This document shows, in pieces, positions 1 through 5,953 of a DNA stretch of 7,626 nt; within the stretch, counting starts at the first letter, position 1; each line of letters starts with the position of its first letter. The notes under the pieces were generated by a model, which did not search any database, was not told the origin of the DNA, and was given only the letters and a program-made list of their open reading frames with translations. The stretch comes from Synechococcaceae cyanobacterium RL_1_2. GTDB lineage: Bacteria; Cyanobacteriota; Cyanobacteriia; Cyanobacteriales; JAAUPO01. The position numbers and the translations under genes were made by a program. The stretch spans positions 1 through 7,626 of the forward strand of contig JAAUPO010000092.1 in NCBI GenBank assembly GCA_012033095.1, read 5' to 3'.

Positions 1-124
1 TAAATTAATTGAACTATAATTGTGAGGACAATATCCCATCTTCATTCTCAACACAAATCAAATACTACAGTTGTTGTTATACAAGGTTTTGATGCCTGTT
101 GTCCCCTTTTAAGGCAGTTTTCGT

Positions 125-238
125 TAGGACTTACGCCCAAGCCCCCTAAATCCCCCAAATTTTGGGGACTTGGCTTGAACGATTGTCCCCAAACATCCTG
201 GTTCCCAGAACAGAATCGAAATTTTTGTGTAAGTCCTG
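125..238. repeat. MITE-like dispersed repeat with short terminal inverted repeats
   Basis: The ends form a perfect 9-bp inverted repeat, AGGACTTAC at 126-134 and GTAAGTCCT at 229-237. Inside is a GC-tract hairpin: CAAGCC at 138-143 pairs with GGCTTG at 172-177, and an inner CCCC/GGGG pair flanks AAATTTT. The right part (191-239) matches the reverse complement of 4143-4190 with about five mismatches, so it is a dispersed repeat of this genome. It encodes no transposase; a non-autonomous element is the likely explanation. I found no clear target duplication around it. Confidence 0.55.
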
Positions 239-304
239 GGTTTACCCACAAATTTCAGATTGGTTAAATTTAGATTGCCCAAAAGTTGTATGATTATTAA
301 TCCT

Positions 305-330
305 TGCTTCTGCGGAAATGTGTCAGAGCA
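305..330 (+). promoter_or_regulatory. Possible leader hairpin upstream of rpsF
   Basis: TGCTTCTG (305-312) can pair with CAGAGCA (324-330) leaving one bulged T, with an 11-nt loop. It would sit in the 5' leader of the rpsF mRNA. Ribosomal protein leaders are often regulatory, but I do not see the known S6:S18-binding motif clearly, and a stem this short can arise by chance. Confidence 0.2.
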
Positions 331-369
331 GCTTTAATAATGGCAATTTCTAGAAGCCATCTAGTCCAT

Positions 370-375
370 AAGGAG
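370..375 (+). promoter_or_regulatory. Ribosome binding site of rpsF
   Basis: AAGGAG lies 12 nt before the ATG at 388. It decides the start: the in-frame upstream ATG at 304 would add 28 residues (LLRKCVRA...) that do not resemble S6, whereas translation from 388 begins with the family-typical [12 protein letters not shown]. Confidence 0.7.
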
Positions 376-387
376 AACATATATATT

Positions 388-819
388 ATGCGTAACTATG
401 AAATGATGTACATTTTACGGCCTGATCTGATTGATCAAGAAGTAAAACAAATCATCGATAAGTATGAAGATTTCATTAAAGAGTACGGGGCTGAAGAAAT
501 TCAAATCACAACCCTAGGGAAAAAACGTTTAGCTTACCCCATCAAAAAACATCAAACGGGTATTTATATCCAAATGAACTATAAAGCTCTAGGAGGTCAA
601 GTGGCTCCCCTAGAACGGGCGATGAGAATTAGCGAAGAAGTTCTACGTTACCTCACCCTTTGCTTAGATGAAGAAGAAATTGTGGAAGTGGATATGCGTA
701 ACACTAACGCCGTAGTGGAACCCATTCTTCCTAGCAACACCGGCAATAGTGATGGCCCCCGTAAAACCGAGCCTGTAACCCTTAAGATGATTCTTCCTCC
801 TCCGATGATAGTGAAGTAG
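388..819 (+). CDS. rpsF: 30S ribosomal protein S6, C-terminal tail frameshifted
   Basis: Ribosomal protein S6, which binds 16S rRNA together with S18 in the platform of the small subunit. The read frame gives 143 residues. The S6 core is complete: N-terminal strand [14 protein letters not shown], the [22 protein letters not shown] block (residues 45-66, basic and aromatic) and the helix [15 protein letters not shown] (76-90). ATG at 388 is chosen for its AAGGAG site and family-typical N-terminus. After residue K133 (codon 784-786) the frame reads [10 protein letters not shown] and stops, while another frame opens at once into an acidic Ser/Glu/Ala-rich tail ending at 917. A single missing G after 786 would rejoin them, giving a protein of about 176 residues. 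The gene stands alone with no S18 next to it. The S6 identity is nearly certain; the reality of the frameshift is not. Confidence 0.95.
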   Translation: MRNYEMMYILRPDLIDQEVKQIIDKYEDFIKEYGAEEIQITTLGKKRLAYPIKKHQTGIYIQMNYKALGGQVAPLERAMRISEEVLRYLTLCLDEEEIVEVDMRNTNAVVEPILPSNTGNSDGPRKTEPVTLKMILPPPMIVK

Positions 820-917
820 CCACGGAAGTAGTAGCAACAGAGAGCGAAGATGCTACCACCGTAGCAGTAACTACCGAAGAAGCCGTCGCCGAAGAAACCG
901 TTGCAGCAGCAGAATAA
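787..917 (+). other. Out-of-frame acidic C-terminal tail of rpsF
   Basis: The frame with codons starting at 789 and 792, up to the TAA at 915-917, reads [15 protein letters not shown] and continues rich in E, T, V and A, ending VAAAE. This composition is coherent and unlike the Pro-rich end of the rpsF frame. Reading AAG-GAT-GAT instead of AAG-ATG-AT at 784-791 would fuse it to S6. Acidic low-complexity extensions are known on S6 of some bacteria. Either a one-base deletion truncated a dispensable tail or one base was missed in sequencing. Confidence 0.6.
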
Positions 918-952
918 ATTGCACGTTCCCAGATAGATTAGCCATATCGACG

Positions 953-1066
953 CTTTTACTGGGAGCATCTGAACTTTTGCAGAAACACTCATCTTAGGAG
1001 TTGAAACCCCTATTCTGTCGTTAGCAAAGTAGGCAATTTACATAATTGAGATGCTCCCCTTTTACT
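953..1066. mobile_element. 98-bp MITE with 8-bp target site duplication
   Basis: The element proper is 961-1058. It begins GGGAGCATCT and ends AGATGCTCCC, a perfect 10-bp terminal inverted repeat. It is bounded by a perfect 8-bp direct repeat CTTTTACT at 953-960 and 1059-1066, the expected target duplication. There is no coding capacity, so it must have been moved by a transposase encoded elsewhere. A nearly identical copy in the opposite orientation lies at 3954-4050 (about five differences over 98 bp). The 8-bp duplication fits several DDE transposase families, and I cannot assign one from the ends alone. The intact duplication and close similarity between copies point to fairly recent activity. 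Confidence 0.85.
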
Positions 1067-1174
1067 TTGTCTATAGCCGTGCCATAGAGGTTCGGATATG
1101 GTCAGAAGGACAACCTTGGGTTCTGTAAAAATGGACGATCGCTGACCTATCCCTCCACCGATGACGGTTATATT

Positions 1175-1212
1175 TCCCCCTTAATGCGTTCACTACGATG
1201 AGGGGGATTTTT
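1175..1212 (+). terminator. Probable Rho-independent terminator, likely for rpsF
   Basis: TCCCCCTTA (1175-1183) pairs with TGAGGGGGA (1199-1207), a 9-bp stem with one G-T wobble and a 15-nt loop, followed by TTTTT at 1208-1212. It is the first good terminator downstream of rpsF on the plus strand, about 260 bp past the tail stop, with the miniature element lying between. Confidence 0.55.
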
Positions 1213-1379
1213 AATGGCGGCTTAATTTATAGTCAATTTAATTTAGGATGGGATAGTTATTACTCGCAATAAAATACTTTCAGTCCTATTTGTTTCCCGT
1301 AATTATTCCAAAAGATTATATTTTAAAAAATTTATACCTTAACTATTCACTAGTACTTGATGGAGTTGCAGCTATAGAA

Positions 1380-1403
1380 ATTGAGGCAAAAGCTGCCCTC
1401 AAT
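1380..1403 (-). terminator. Possible terminator of the methyltransferase gene
   Basis: On the minus strand, just past the methyltransferase stop, ATTGAGGGCA can pair with TGCCTCAAT with one bulged base and a short loop, followed by TTTCT. An alternative overlapping stem (CCCTCA at 1396-1401 with TGAGGG at 1420-1425) precedes it. The T-run is weak. Confidence 0.4.
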
Positions 1404-1441
1404 CCCTCAAGGTTGGGGGTGAGGGGCTGGGGAAATAGCTT

Positions 1442-2098
1442 CTAGGTTGAGATCAACGTCCAATGACGATCGCTCGATTGATAGACCCGATAATTGTCAA
1501 AATTGGCTTGTTGCGCGAGGGATTCCACTTCTTCTAGGGTAAAAGCCGCGTGGAGGGAGTCGGCAAATAATTGGGTTTGGTGGGCATCAAAATTAGGATC
1601 GATCGCAGCAACCATTTGCTCAATTTTATCCTTGCTCCTAGGGCGAAATAAATCTCGTAACAGTATTTTTCCTCCTGGTTTTAGGACTCGCTTAATTTCC
1701 CGTAAACAAGGCAGAGGATCGGGTAAATGGTGTATCAAACTATTAGAAAGAACTAAATCAAACGACTGATCGGGAAACTGCACCGCCTTACTATCCATGA
1801 ACGCCAATGAAATCCAATGGCCTAGGCCCGCTTGATCGATATTTTGCTGAGCGATCGCTAACATCGAAACCGCTAGGTCGATCGCGGTAATATGCCATTG
1901 GGGCCGTTGTTGGGCCATGAGGATCGGAATACGAGCTGTGCCTGTCCCTAGATCTAAGACTTGAGCTACCTCTGTGGGCAATAACTCCCATGCCAATTCA
2001 GCAAACGCGGTATTAACAGCCAAAAAATCCATAGCATCGTAGGCGATCGCTTCAGCCGCATCGTCCATTACTTCAGGCTCAAGAATACGAGGAATCAT
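1442..2098 (-). CDS. Class I SAM-dependent methyltransferase
   Basis: A 218-residue soluble protein with a Rossmann-type methyltransferase fold (Methyltransf_11-like). Motif I is VLDLGTGTA (residues 47-55), which binds S-adenosylmethionine. The acidic residue closing strand 2 is D74 in TAIDLA, and D102 in FMDSK fits the adenine-contacting position. FDLVLSNSLIHHL (113-125) is the motif IV region, and VLKPGGKILLRDLF (138-151) is the post-motif strand typical of the family. No substrate-specific domain is visible, so the substrate is unknown. Length is normal for a stand-alone enzyme. The start has no clear Shine-Dalgarno; M11 is a possible alternative, but residues before it look continuous with the fold's N-terminal helix. 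It diverges from the kinase gene across about 215 bp. Confidence 0.85.
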   Translation of the reverse strand: MIPRILEPEVMDDAAEAIAYDAMDFLAVNTAFAELAWELLPTEVAQVLDLGTGTARIPILMAQQRPQWHITAIDLAVSMLAIAQQNIDQAGLGHWISLAFMDSKAVQFPDQSFDLVLSNSLIHHLPDPLPCLREIKRVLKPGGKILLRDLFRPRSKDKIEQMVAAIDPNFDAHQTQLFADSLHAAFTLEEVESLAQQANFDNYRVYQSSDRHWTLIST

Positions 2099-2313
2099 AA
2101 ACTTTTTATTTCACAAGATAAAAATTTTGCCAACGGGATAGAGCATCACCCTAGCCCCCTTAACCAGGAAAAACAAAGTGGGAGCAATAACTTAGGTTTG
2201 ATCTGTAGTGGTAATTTTAAAATTTGTTATTACTTAAGGCTATCGTTAAATTAACTTTGTTGTTTTCCATATTTTCCATTAGTGTATTTTGGTCTATTTA
2301 GTGCCTGGCTGCC

Positions 2314-3768
2314 ATGAGTTATTGTCCTAACCCTGCCTGCGATCGTCCCCATAATCCTGACACGGTAACGGTTTGCCCTAGTTGTGGTCAAAACCTGTGG
2401 TTAAACGATCGCTTCACCATTGAACGGCTATTAGGCCAAGGGGGATTTGGACGGGCTTTTTTAGGTCAAGCGGACGATCAATCCTGCGTAATCAAACAGC
2501 TTTATCTAGACACTAAGGATCAACGGATAGCCAAAAAAGTAGTGCAATTATTCAAGCAGGAAGCCGATCGCCTGAGGGAATTGGGTACCCATCCCCAAAT
2601 TCCTAAATTTATGGGTAACTTTGAGCAAGCCGGACAATTATATCTAATCCAGGAGTTTATTCCTGGTAAAACCCTCTCCCAAGAACAATGGTATGGTCGG
2701 GTAGATCTCCACAAAGCAATTATTACCATTTTGGTAAGTTTATTGCCGGTATTGCAATTTATCCACGATCGCCAAGTGATCCATCGAGATATTAAACCAG
2801 ATAATATTATCCGTCGTAACCATGATGGTCAATTAATGTTGATTGATTTTGGGGTAGCAAGGCCCTATACCCAAACCGCCATGTTAGGAGGAGCAACCAT
2901 TATCGGCACCCCTGAGTTTATGGCCCCAGAACAGAACCGAGGTCAGGCCTTACCCGCTAGCGATATTTATAGCTTGGGGGTAACGTGCCTGCGGTTAATT
3001 ACGGGGGTTTCCACCATGAAAATGTTTGATGTGATGGAGGAGCAGTGGCATTGGCAAGATTTCATTCCAGACCGCATTCATTTGGGGGAAGAACTTTGTA
3101 CGGTACTCAATAAAATGGTGGCCTATCGTGTGCGCGATCGTTACCACAGTGCAACGGAAGTACTCAATGATTTAAATCCTATTTTCCATCATCCCCCCAT
3201 CCCACTTCTGGGCCCTAATACCCCCAATACGGTGCTTCAAACCTCCTCGTTAGCTCCACATCCGCTAACCCCCGCATCCACCACAGTGCCCCTAGTGTCC
3301 CATCAAACACCAGCCATAACCCCCCAGGAACCAGAACCGGTAATAGTGGATTTTTCCCATTTAAAAACCTATCTACAATGGCGACGGTGGCGCAAAGCGG
3401 ATGATGAAACTTGCAAATTATTATTAGAGTTAGCGGGTAAACTGCCAGGTCAATTACTATTTAACGATGATTTAAAAGCCATTGATCAAGAGTATTTAGC
3501 CGCGATCGATCAACTCTGGTCTGATAGTAGTAAAGGGAAATTTGGCTTTAAAGTTCAACTGAAAATTTATCAAGCCGTCGATCGCGAGTACGATGAATTT
3601 TGTAATGCGGTGGGTTGGATCGCCCATCGTGCCTCCCGCCCCGATCGTTATTTACAGTTTAGTGGCCGGGCCCCCGAAGGCCATTTGCCCTCCCGTCGTT
3701 GGGCTGGGGGTTACCATTGGTGGCGACACCTAGATATTTTGATCGAAAAATTTCAAAAAGTTCAGTAG
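2314..3768 (+). CDS. Zinc-ribbon Ser/Thr protein kinase with C-terminal GUN4 domain
   Basis: A 484-residue soluble protein, in order: a four-cysteine zinc-ribbon motif (C4, C9, C21, C24); a Hanks-type kinase domain (about 33-290); a Pro/Thr-rich linker (about 292-343); and a GUN4 domain (about 347-478). The kinase looks active: glycine loop GQGGFG (41-46), K61 in CVIK, likely helix-C E83, HRDIKPDN (157-164, catalytic D159), DFG (178-180), GTPEFMAPE (198-206) and D217. The GUN4 part shows WRKADDETCKLLLEL (359-373), AIDQLWSDSSKGKFGFKVQ (397-415) and GHLPSRRW (456-463), typical of the family. GUN4 proteins bind protoporphyrins and stimulate Mg-chelatase in chlorophyll synthesis; whether this fused domain binds a tetrapyrrole is inference. 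The cysteine motif before the kinase is typical of one group of cyanobacterial kinases. There is no membrane segment. The ATG at 2314 is required to keep the first cysteines. Confidence 0.93.
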   Translation: MSYCPNPACDRPHNPDTVTVCPSCGQNLWLNDRFTIERLLGQGGFGRAFLGQADDQSCVIKQLYLDTKDQRIAKKVVQLFKQEADRLRELGTHPQIPKFMGNFEQAGQLYLIQEFIPGKTLSQEQWYGRVDLHKAIITILVSLLPVLQFIHDRQVIHRDIKPDNIIRRNHDGQLMLIDFGVARPYTQTAMLGGATIIGTPEFMAPEQNRGQALPASDIYSLGVTCLRLITGVSTMKMFDVMEEQWHWQDFIPDRIHLGEELCTVLNKMVAYRVRDRYHSATEVLNDLNPIFHHPPIPLLGPNTPNTVLQTSSLAPHPLTPASTTVPLVSHQTPAITPQEPEPVIVDFSHLKTYLQWRRWRKADDETCKLLLELAGKLPGQLLFNDDLKAIDQEYLAAIDQLWSDSSKGKFGFKVQLKIYQAVDREYDEFCNAVGWIAHRASRPDRYLQFSGRAPEGHLPSRRWAGGYHWWRHLDILIEKFQKVQ

Positions 3769-3934
3769 TAAGCTAAGTATAGCTCTTGTCATAGTAATGA
3801 AGACATGGCATGAACTGTAACAGCTCAACCTGTAAGGGGCGGTGCATCTCGATTAAATTAACCATCGCTATAGTAGGCCAATTGTTGTAAAGGGATAATA
3901 CCAAAACCGTTTTGTTTAGTATGGGGAAATAATC

Positions 3935-4050
3935 GGGAGCATCTCAATTAATCAGGAGCATCTCAATTATGTAAATTGCCTACTTTGCTAACGACAAAAT
4001 AGGGGTTTCAACTCCTAAGACGAGTGTTTCTGCAAAAGTGAGATGCTCCC
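3935..4050. mobile_element. Second MITE copy, inverted, with a duplicated end
   Basis: Positions 3954-4050 match the reverse complement of the element at 961-1058 with about four substitutions and a one-base length difference. The left end is present twice: GGAGCATCTCAATTA occurs at 3936-3950 and 3955-3969, a 19-bp period. The outer left end GGGAGCATCTCA (3935-3946) and right end TGAGATGCTCCC (4039-4050) form a perfect 12-bp inverted repeat. Flanking AATAATC at 3928-3934 and 4051-4057 is a 7-bp direct repeat, probably the target duplication, which shows that the outer left end is the true boundary. No coding capacity. Confidence 0.75.
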
Positions 4051-4056
4051 AATAAT

Positions 4057-4084
4057 CTTAATCTCAATTGTTGTTGAGATTAAG
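4057..4084. repeat. Perfect 11-bp inverted repeat (hairpin)
   Basis: CTTAATCTCAA (4057-4067) and TTGAGATTAAG (4074-4084) are perfect complements around a 6-nt loop TTGTTG. It directly abuts the miniature element. It lacks a T-run, so it is not an obvious terminator; it may be the relic of another repeat. Confidence 0.5.
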
Positions 4085-4085
4085 A

Positions 4086-4216
4086 GCTGATGTATAAAGC
4101 CCCCCGGCCCCCCAATGCTGGGGGAAAAATTTCTGAAAAATCCAAGACTTACCCAAAAATTTCGATTCTGTCCTGGAAACCATGATGTTTGCTGATGTAT
4201 AAAGCCCTCCGGCCCC
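4086..4216. repeat. 26-bp direct repeat enclosing a dispersed repeat copy
   Basis: The unit GCTGATGTATAAAGCC followed by a C-rich tail occurs at 4086-4111 and 4191-4216 with one mismatch in 26. Between them is a GC-tract hairpin (CCCCCA/TGGGGG near 4109-4125) and, at 4143-4190, the reverse complement of the 191-239 repeat. Confidence 0.6.
4143..4190. repeat. Inverted copy of the 191-239 dispersed repeat
   Basis: The reverse complement reads AAACATCATGGTTTCCAGGA and continues in register with 191-239, with about five mismatches in 48 positions, including the CAGAATCGAAATTTTTG core. The GTAAGTC end of the first element is retained here as GACTTAC at 4147-4153, but the opposite terminal repeat is not found, so this copy looks partial. 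Confidence 0.65.
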
Positions 4217-4562
4217 ACTTTCTGAACCTGGCTCAGGATCAACGTTTTAATGCTAATTGATGACACACCCTAGTTACCTAGATTCTATCCATAACAATAA
4301 ACTTCAATAAATTTAAGGTTTTTTCCCAAGGGCGAATTCCAGGAAAGGTTTATGATGCTAGCAACTAGGGTCTAAATGGTGGGAGGCAATAAATTTAGGG
4401 TCTGGTAAACCATCGGCATAGGTTTTAGGAGATTTTTGCATCGACTTAACCCTATTTATGGTTTAGAGCCTACAATGTCAGCTTTTCTGTGATCCACACC
4501 AATGGTTTGTTTCCGTTGATTCCTTGACTGTTCTTTGACAATATTTAAGATCGTTAAGTGCT

Positions 4563-5735
4563 ATGAGCTTTTCTGCCAATCAATTTTCTAATTTATCTAG
4601 TCGTCAATTAAGCCATCAAATAGCTTCGTTGTTAATATATCGATCGGTTTTTGAGAATAAAATCGGACAAATTTTCATCGCCCTACTGCACAGTCTTTAT
4701 CAAGGGGATCAATCCCAAGGGCGATCGCGGACTTCCGTAGAATGTTTAGATTTATACGGACAATGGTTTCATACCCTGGCGACTAGCGGCAAAAGTTGGC
4801 AGGAATATATCATGAATCAAATTTTAAAGGACGAAAATCCCTTTACGCTACAGATCCAACGCCAATCCCTAAAATCTTTACCCCCTTACCTGATTGCCGC
4901 AGTGGGCCATGACTTAAAAATATTGCAATCCATTTATAATTTTTCCCCAGACCAAATTACGGAATGGGTGAGTATTGCCACTCAGTTTGCCATCGAACCG
5001 ATTTCTTGGAATGGGGAAATTATGTGGGAGCATCCCCTGAAGGGCCATCATCCTTGGTCTAGGGGACTAGAGGATTTAGCCTTGTATTATCAAAGCCACG
5101 GAGTAGGGGATTTTGGACGATTTTGGGGCTTTACCTGGAATGCGAAGACCCAACGTTTACAAGGGGTGGCCCACCTAGATCCCATCACGTTGAAGGAGTT
5201 GGTGGGTTACGAAGAGCAAAAGCAAACACTCGTGAACAACACCAAGGCTTTAATGGAGGGGAAGCCCGCTTTGAATATTTTGCTGTATGGGGCTAGGGGC
5301 ACGGGCAAATCCTCCTTGGTTAAAGCCCTAGGGAATAAATTTGGGAGCGAGGGTTTACGCCTAATTCAACTTAATCCCCAACAGTTACAATGGTTGCCCC
5401 AGGTTTTAGCCACGATCGAGGAAGTGCCCCAAAAGTTTATTATTTTTGTTGATGATTTATCCTTTGAAGAAGACGATGCTAATTTTAAAGCGTTAAAAGT
5501 CGCTGTTCAGGGAGGATTACAACAAAAATCCGATAATGTGGTGATTTATGCTACTTCTAACCGTCGGCATCTGGTGAGGGAATTTTTTGATGATCGTCCC
5601 CGTCCCCAGGATCTAGGGGAAATCCATAACCGAGATACCATCGAAGAAAAATTATCCTTCAGCGATCGCTTTGGTTTAACCCTCACCTTTACCCCCACCA
5701 ACAAGACACTTACTTGGATATTGTGCGCCATTTAG
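4563..5735 (+). CDS. DUF815-type AAA ATPase, C-terminus frameshifted
   Basis: A 390-residue read frame. Residues 1-200 form a mostly helical N-terminal region without a motif I can name. Residues 203-379 are a P-loop ATPase of the DUF815 family: DPITLKELVGYEEQKQTLVNN (206-226) typical of the domain entrance, Walker A GARGTGKS (243-250; K249), Walker B FIIFVDDL (292-299; D297, D298), sensor-1-like YATSNRRHL (329-337), a DDRPRPQD loop (343-350) and LSFSDRFGLTLTF (364-376). The family's cellular role is not established. After T379 the frame reads NKTLTWILCAI and stops, while the expected family ending continues in two other frames down to 5862. Two one-base losses would explain this. If real, the protein lacks its C-terminal helical lid and may be inactive. 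Confidence 0.85.
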   Translation: MSFSANQFSNLSSRQLSHQIASLLIYRSVFENKIGQIFIALLHSLYQGDQSQGRSRTSVECLDLYGQWFHTLATSGKSWQEYIMNQILKDENPFTLQIQRQSLKSLPPYLIAAVGHDLKILQSIYNFSPDQITEWVSIATQFAIEPISWNGEIMWEHPLKGHHPWSRGLEDLALYYQSHGVGDFGRFWGFTWNAKTQRLQGVAHLDPITLKELVGYEEQKQTLVNNTKALMEGKPALNILLYGARGTGKSSLVKALGNKFGSEGLRLIQLNPQQLQWLPQVLATIEEVPQKFIIFVDDLSFEEDDANFKALKVAVQGGLQQKSDNVVIYATSNRRHLVREFFDDRPRPQDLGEIHNRDTIEEKLSFSDRFGLTLTFTPTNKTLTWILCAI

Positions 5736-5862
5736 CCATACCCATGGCCTTACGATGGAGCAGCCACAATTGGAATTTCAAGCGAAGCAATGGGCCATCC
5801 AAAACCATGGCCGTTCTGGGCGATCGGCTAAACATTTTATTGATTATTTATTGGGGCAATGA
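5700..5862 (+). pseudogene. Displaced C-terminal end of the DUF815 ATPase
   Basis: From 5705 a second frame reads DTYLDIVRHLAIPMAL, the expected continuation after FTP. From 5758 a third frame reads EQPQLEFQAKQWAIQ, then NHGRSGRSAKHFIDYLLGQ, and stops with TGA at 5860-5862. The NGRSGR-like block and FIDYL end are typical of the family. Each step is a shift of one base in the same direction, consistent with a lost C near 5699 (restoring TPTQQDTYLDIV) and one more lost base between about 5729 and 5758. Confidence 0.8.
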
Positions 5863-5953
5863 AAACCGCCCTTGCTCCCCATAAAACTGTTAGGCTAAAG
5901 GACGGCAGCCCAAACACTTTCTCCCCATTCCGTTTCTTGTAACTCTTGTAACT

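Larger units (their letters stand above)
1..387. other. Non-coding leader region upstream of rpsF
   Basis: I see no convincing gene here. The open frames across 22-267 run through a GC-tract repeat that also occurs, inverted, in another intergenic gap, so they are repeat-derived. The region contains the repeat element at 125-238, an AT-rich stretch at 260-300, and the rpsF leader. No promoter with both boxes well spaced could be identified. A TATGAT hexamer at 289-294 resembles a -10 box but has no good -35 partner. Confidence 0.6.
918..1441. other. Intergenic region between rpsF and the methyltransferase gene
   Basis: Besides the miniature element at 961-1058 and the terminator-like hairpins at 1175-1212 and 1380-1403, this stretch holds no gene I can support. 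A short open frame without a start codon (942-1127 if the element and one target copy are removed, ending QPWVL) is too short to assign. The part from 1213 to 1370 is AT-rich with no recognisable signal. Confidence 0.6.
3769..4562. other. Repeat-dense intergenic region
   Basis: About 790 bp without a supportable gene. It contains the second miniature element (3935-4050), a hairpin (4057-4084), a 26-bp direct repeat (4086-4111 and 4191-4216) and an inverted copy of the 191-239 repeat (4143-4190). A minus-strand open frame over 4015-4266 only translates these repeats. From 4260 to 4562 there is AT-rich sequence with no clear gene. TTGACA occurs at 4535-4540, but a -10 box at normal spacing would overlap the next start codon. 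Confidence 0.65.

Noticed and set aside
22..267. 81-residue open frame before rpsF, with an overlapping minus-strand frame
   Set aside because: It translates the GC-tract dispersed repeat; part of the same peptide pattern (QTSWFP.QNRNF) appears from the inverted repeat copy at 4143-4190. This is repeat similarity, not a gene.
304..387. N-terminal extension of rpsF from the ATG at 304
   Set aside because: The 28 extra residues do not resemble S6, and a good AAGGAG site precedes the ATG at 388, after which the family-typical N-terminus begins.
780..792. Programmed -1 frameshifting in rpsF
   Set aside because: No heptameric slippery sequence at the junction (CCTTAAG), and no evident downstream stimulatory structure; a deletion or sequencing error is simpler.
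1080..1100. GGTTCGGAT as a tRNA T-loop
   Set aside because: No acceptor stem, anticodon arm or matching T-stem around it.
2205..2240. GTAAT...ATTAC palindrome between the divergent methyltransferase and kinase genes as an operator
   Set aside because: The arms are only 5 bp in very AT-rich DNA and no known regulator site is recognisable.
3838..3865. GGTGCATCTCGATTAAATTAA as a third MITE end
   Set aside because: It resembles GGAGCATCTCAATTA but has several differences, no partner end and no flanking direct repeat; too weak to call.
4015..4266. 83-residue minus-strand open frame in the repeat-rich gap
   Set aside because: It runs through the MITE end, the hairpin and the dispersed repeat; no ribosome site or family resemblance.
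5546..5731. Minus-strand frame inside the ATPase gene, and similar frames inside the kinase and GST-like genes
   Set aside because: These are antisense shadows of well supported plus-strand genes with clear motifs.
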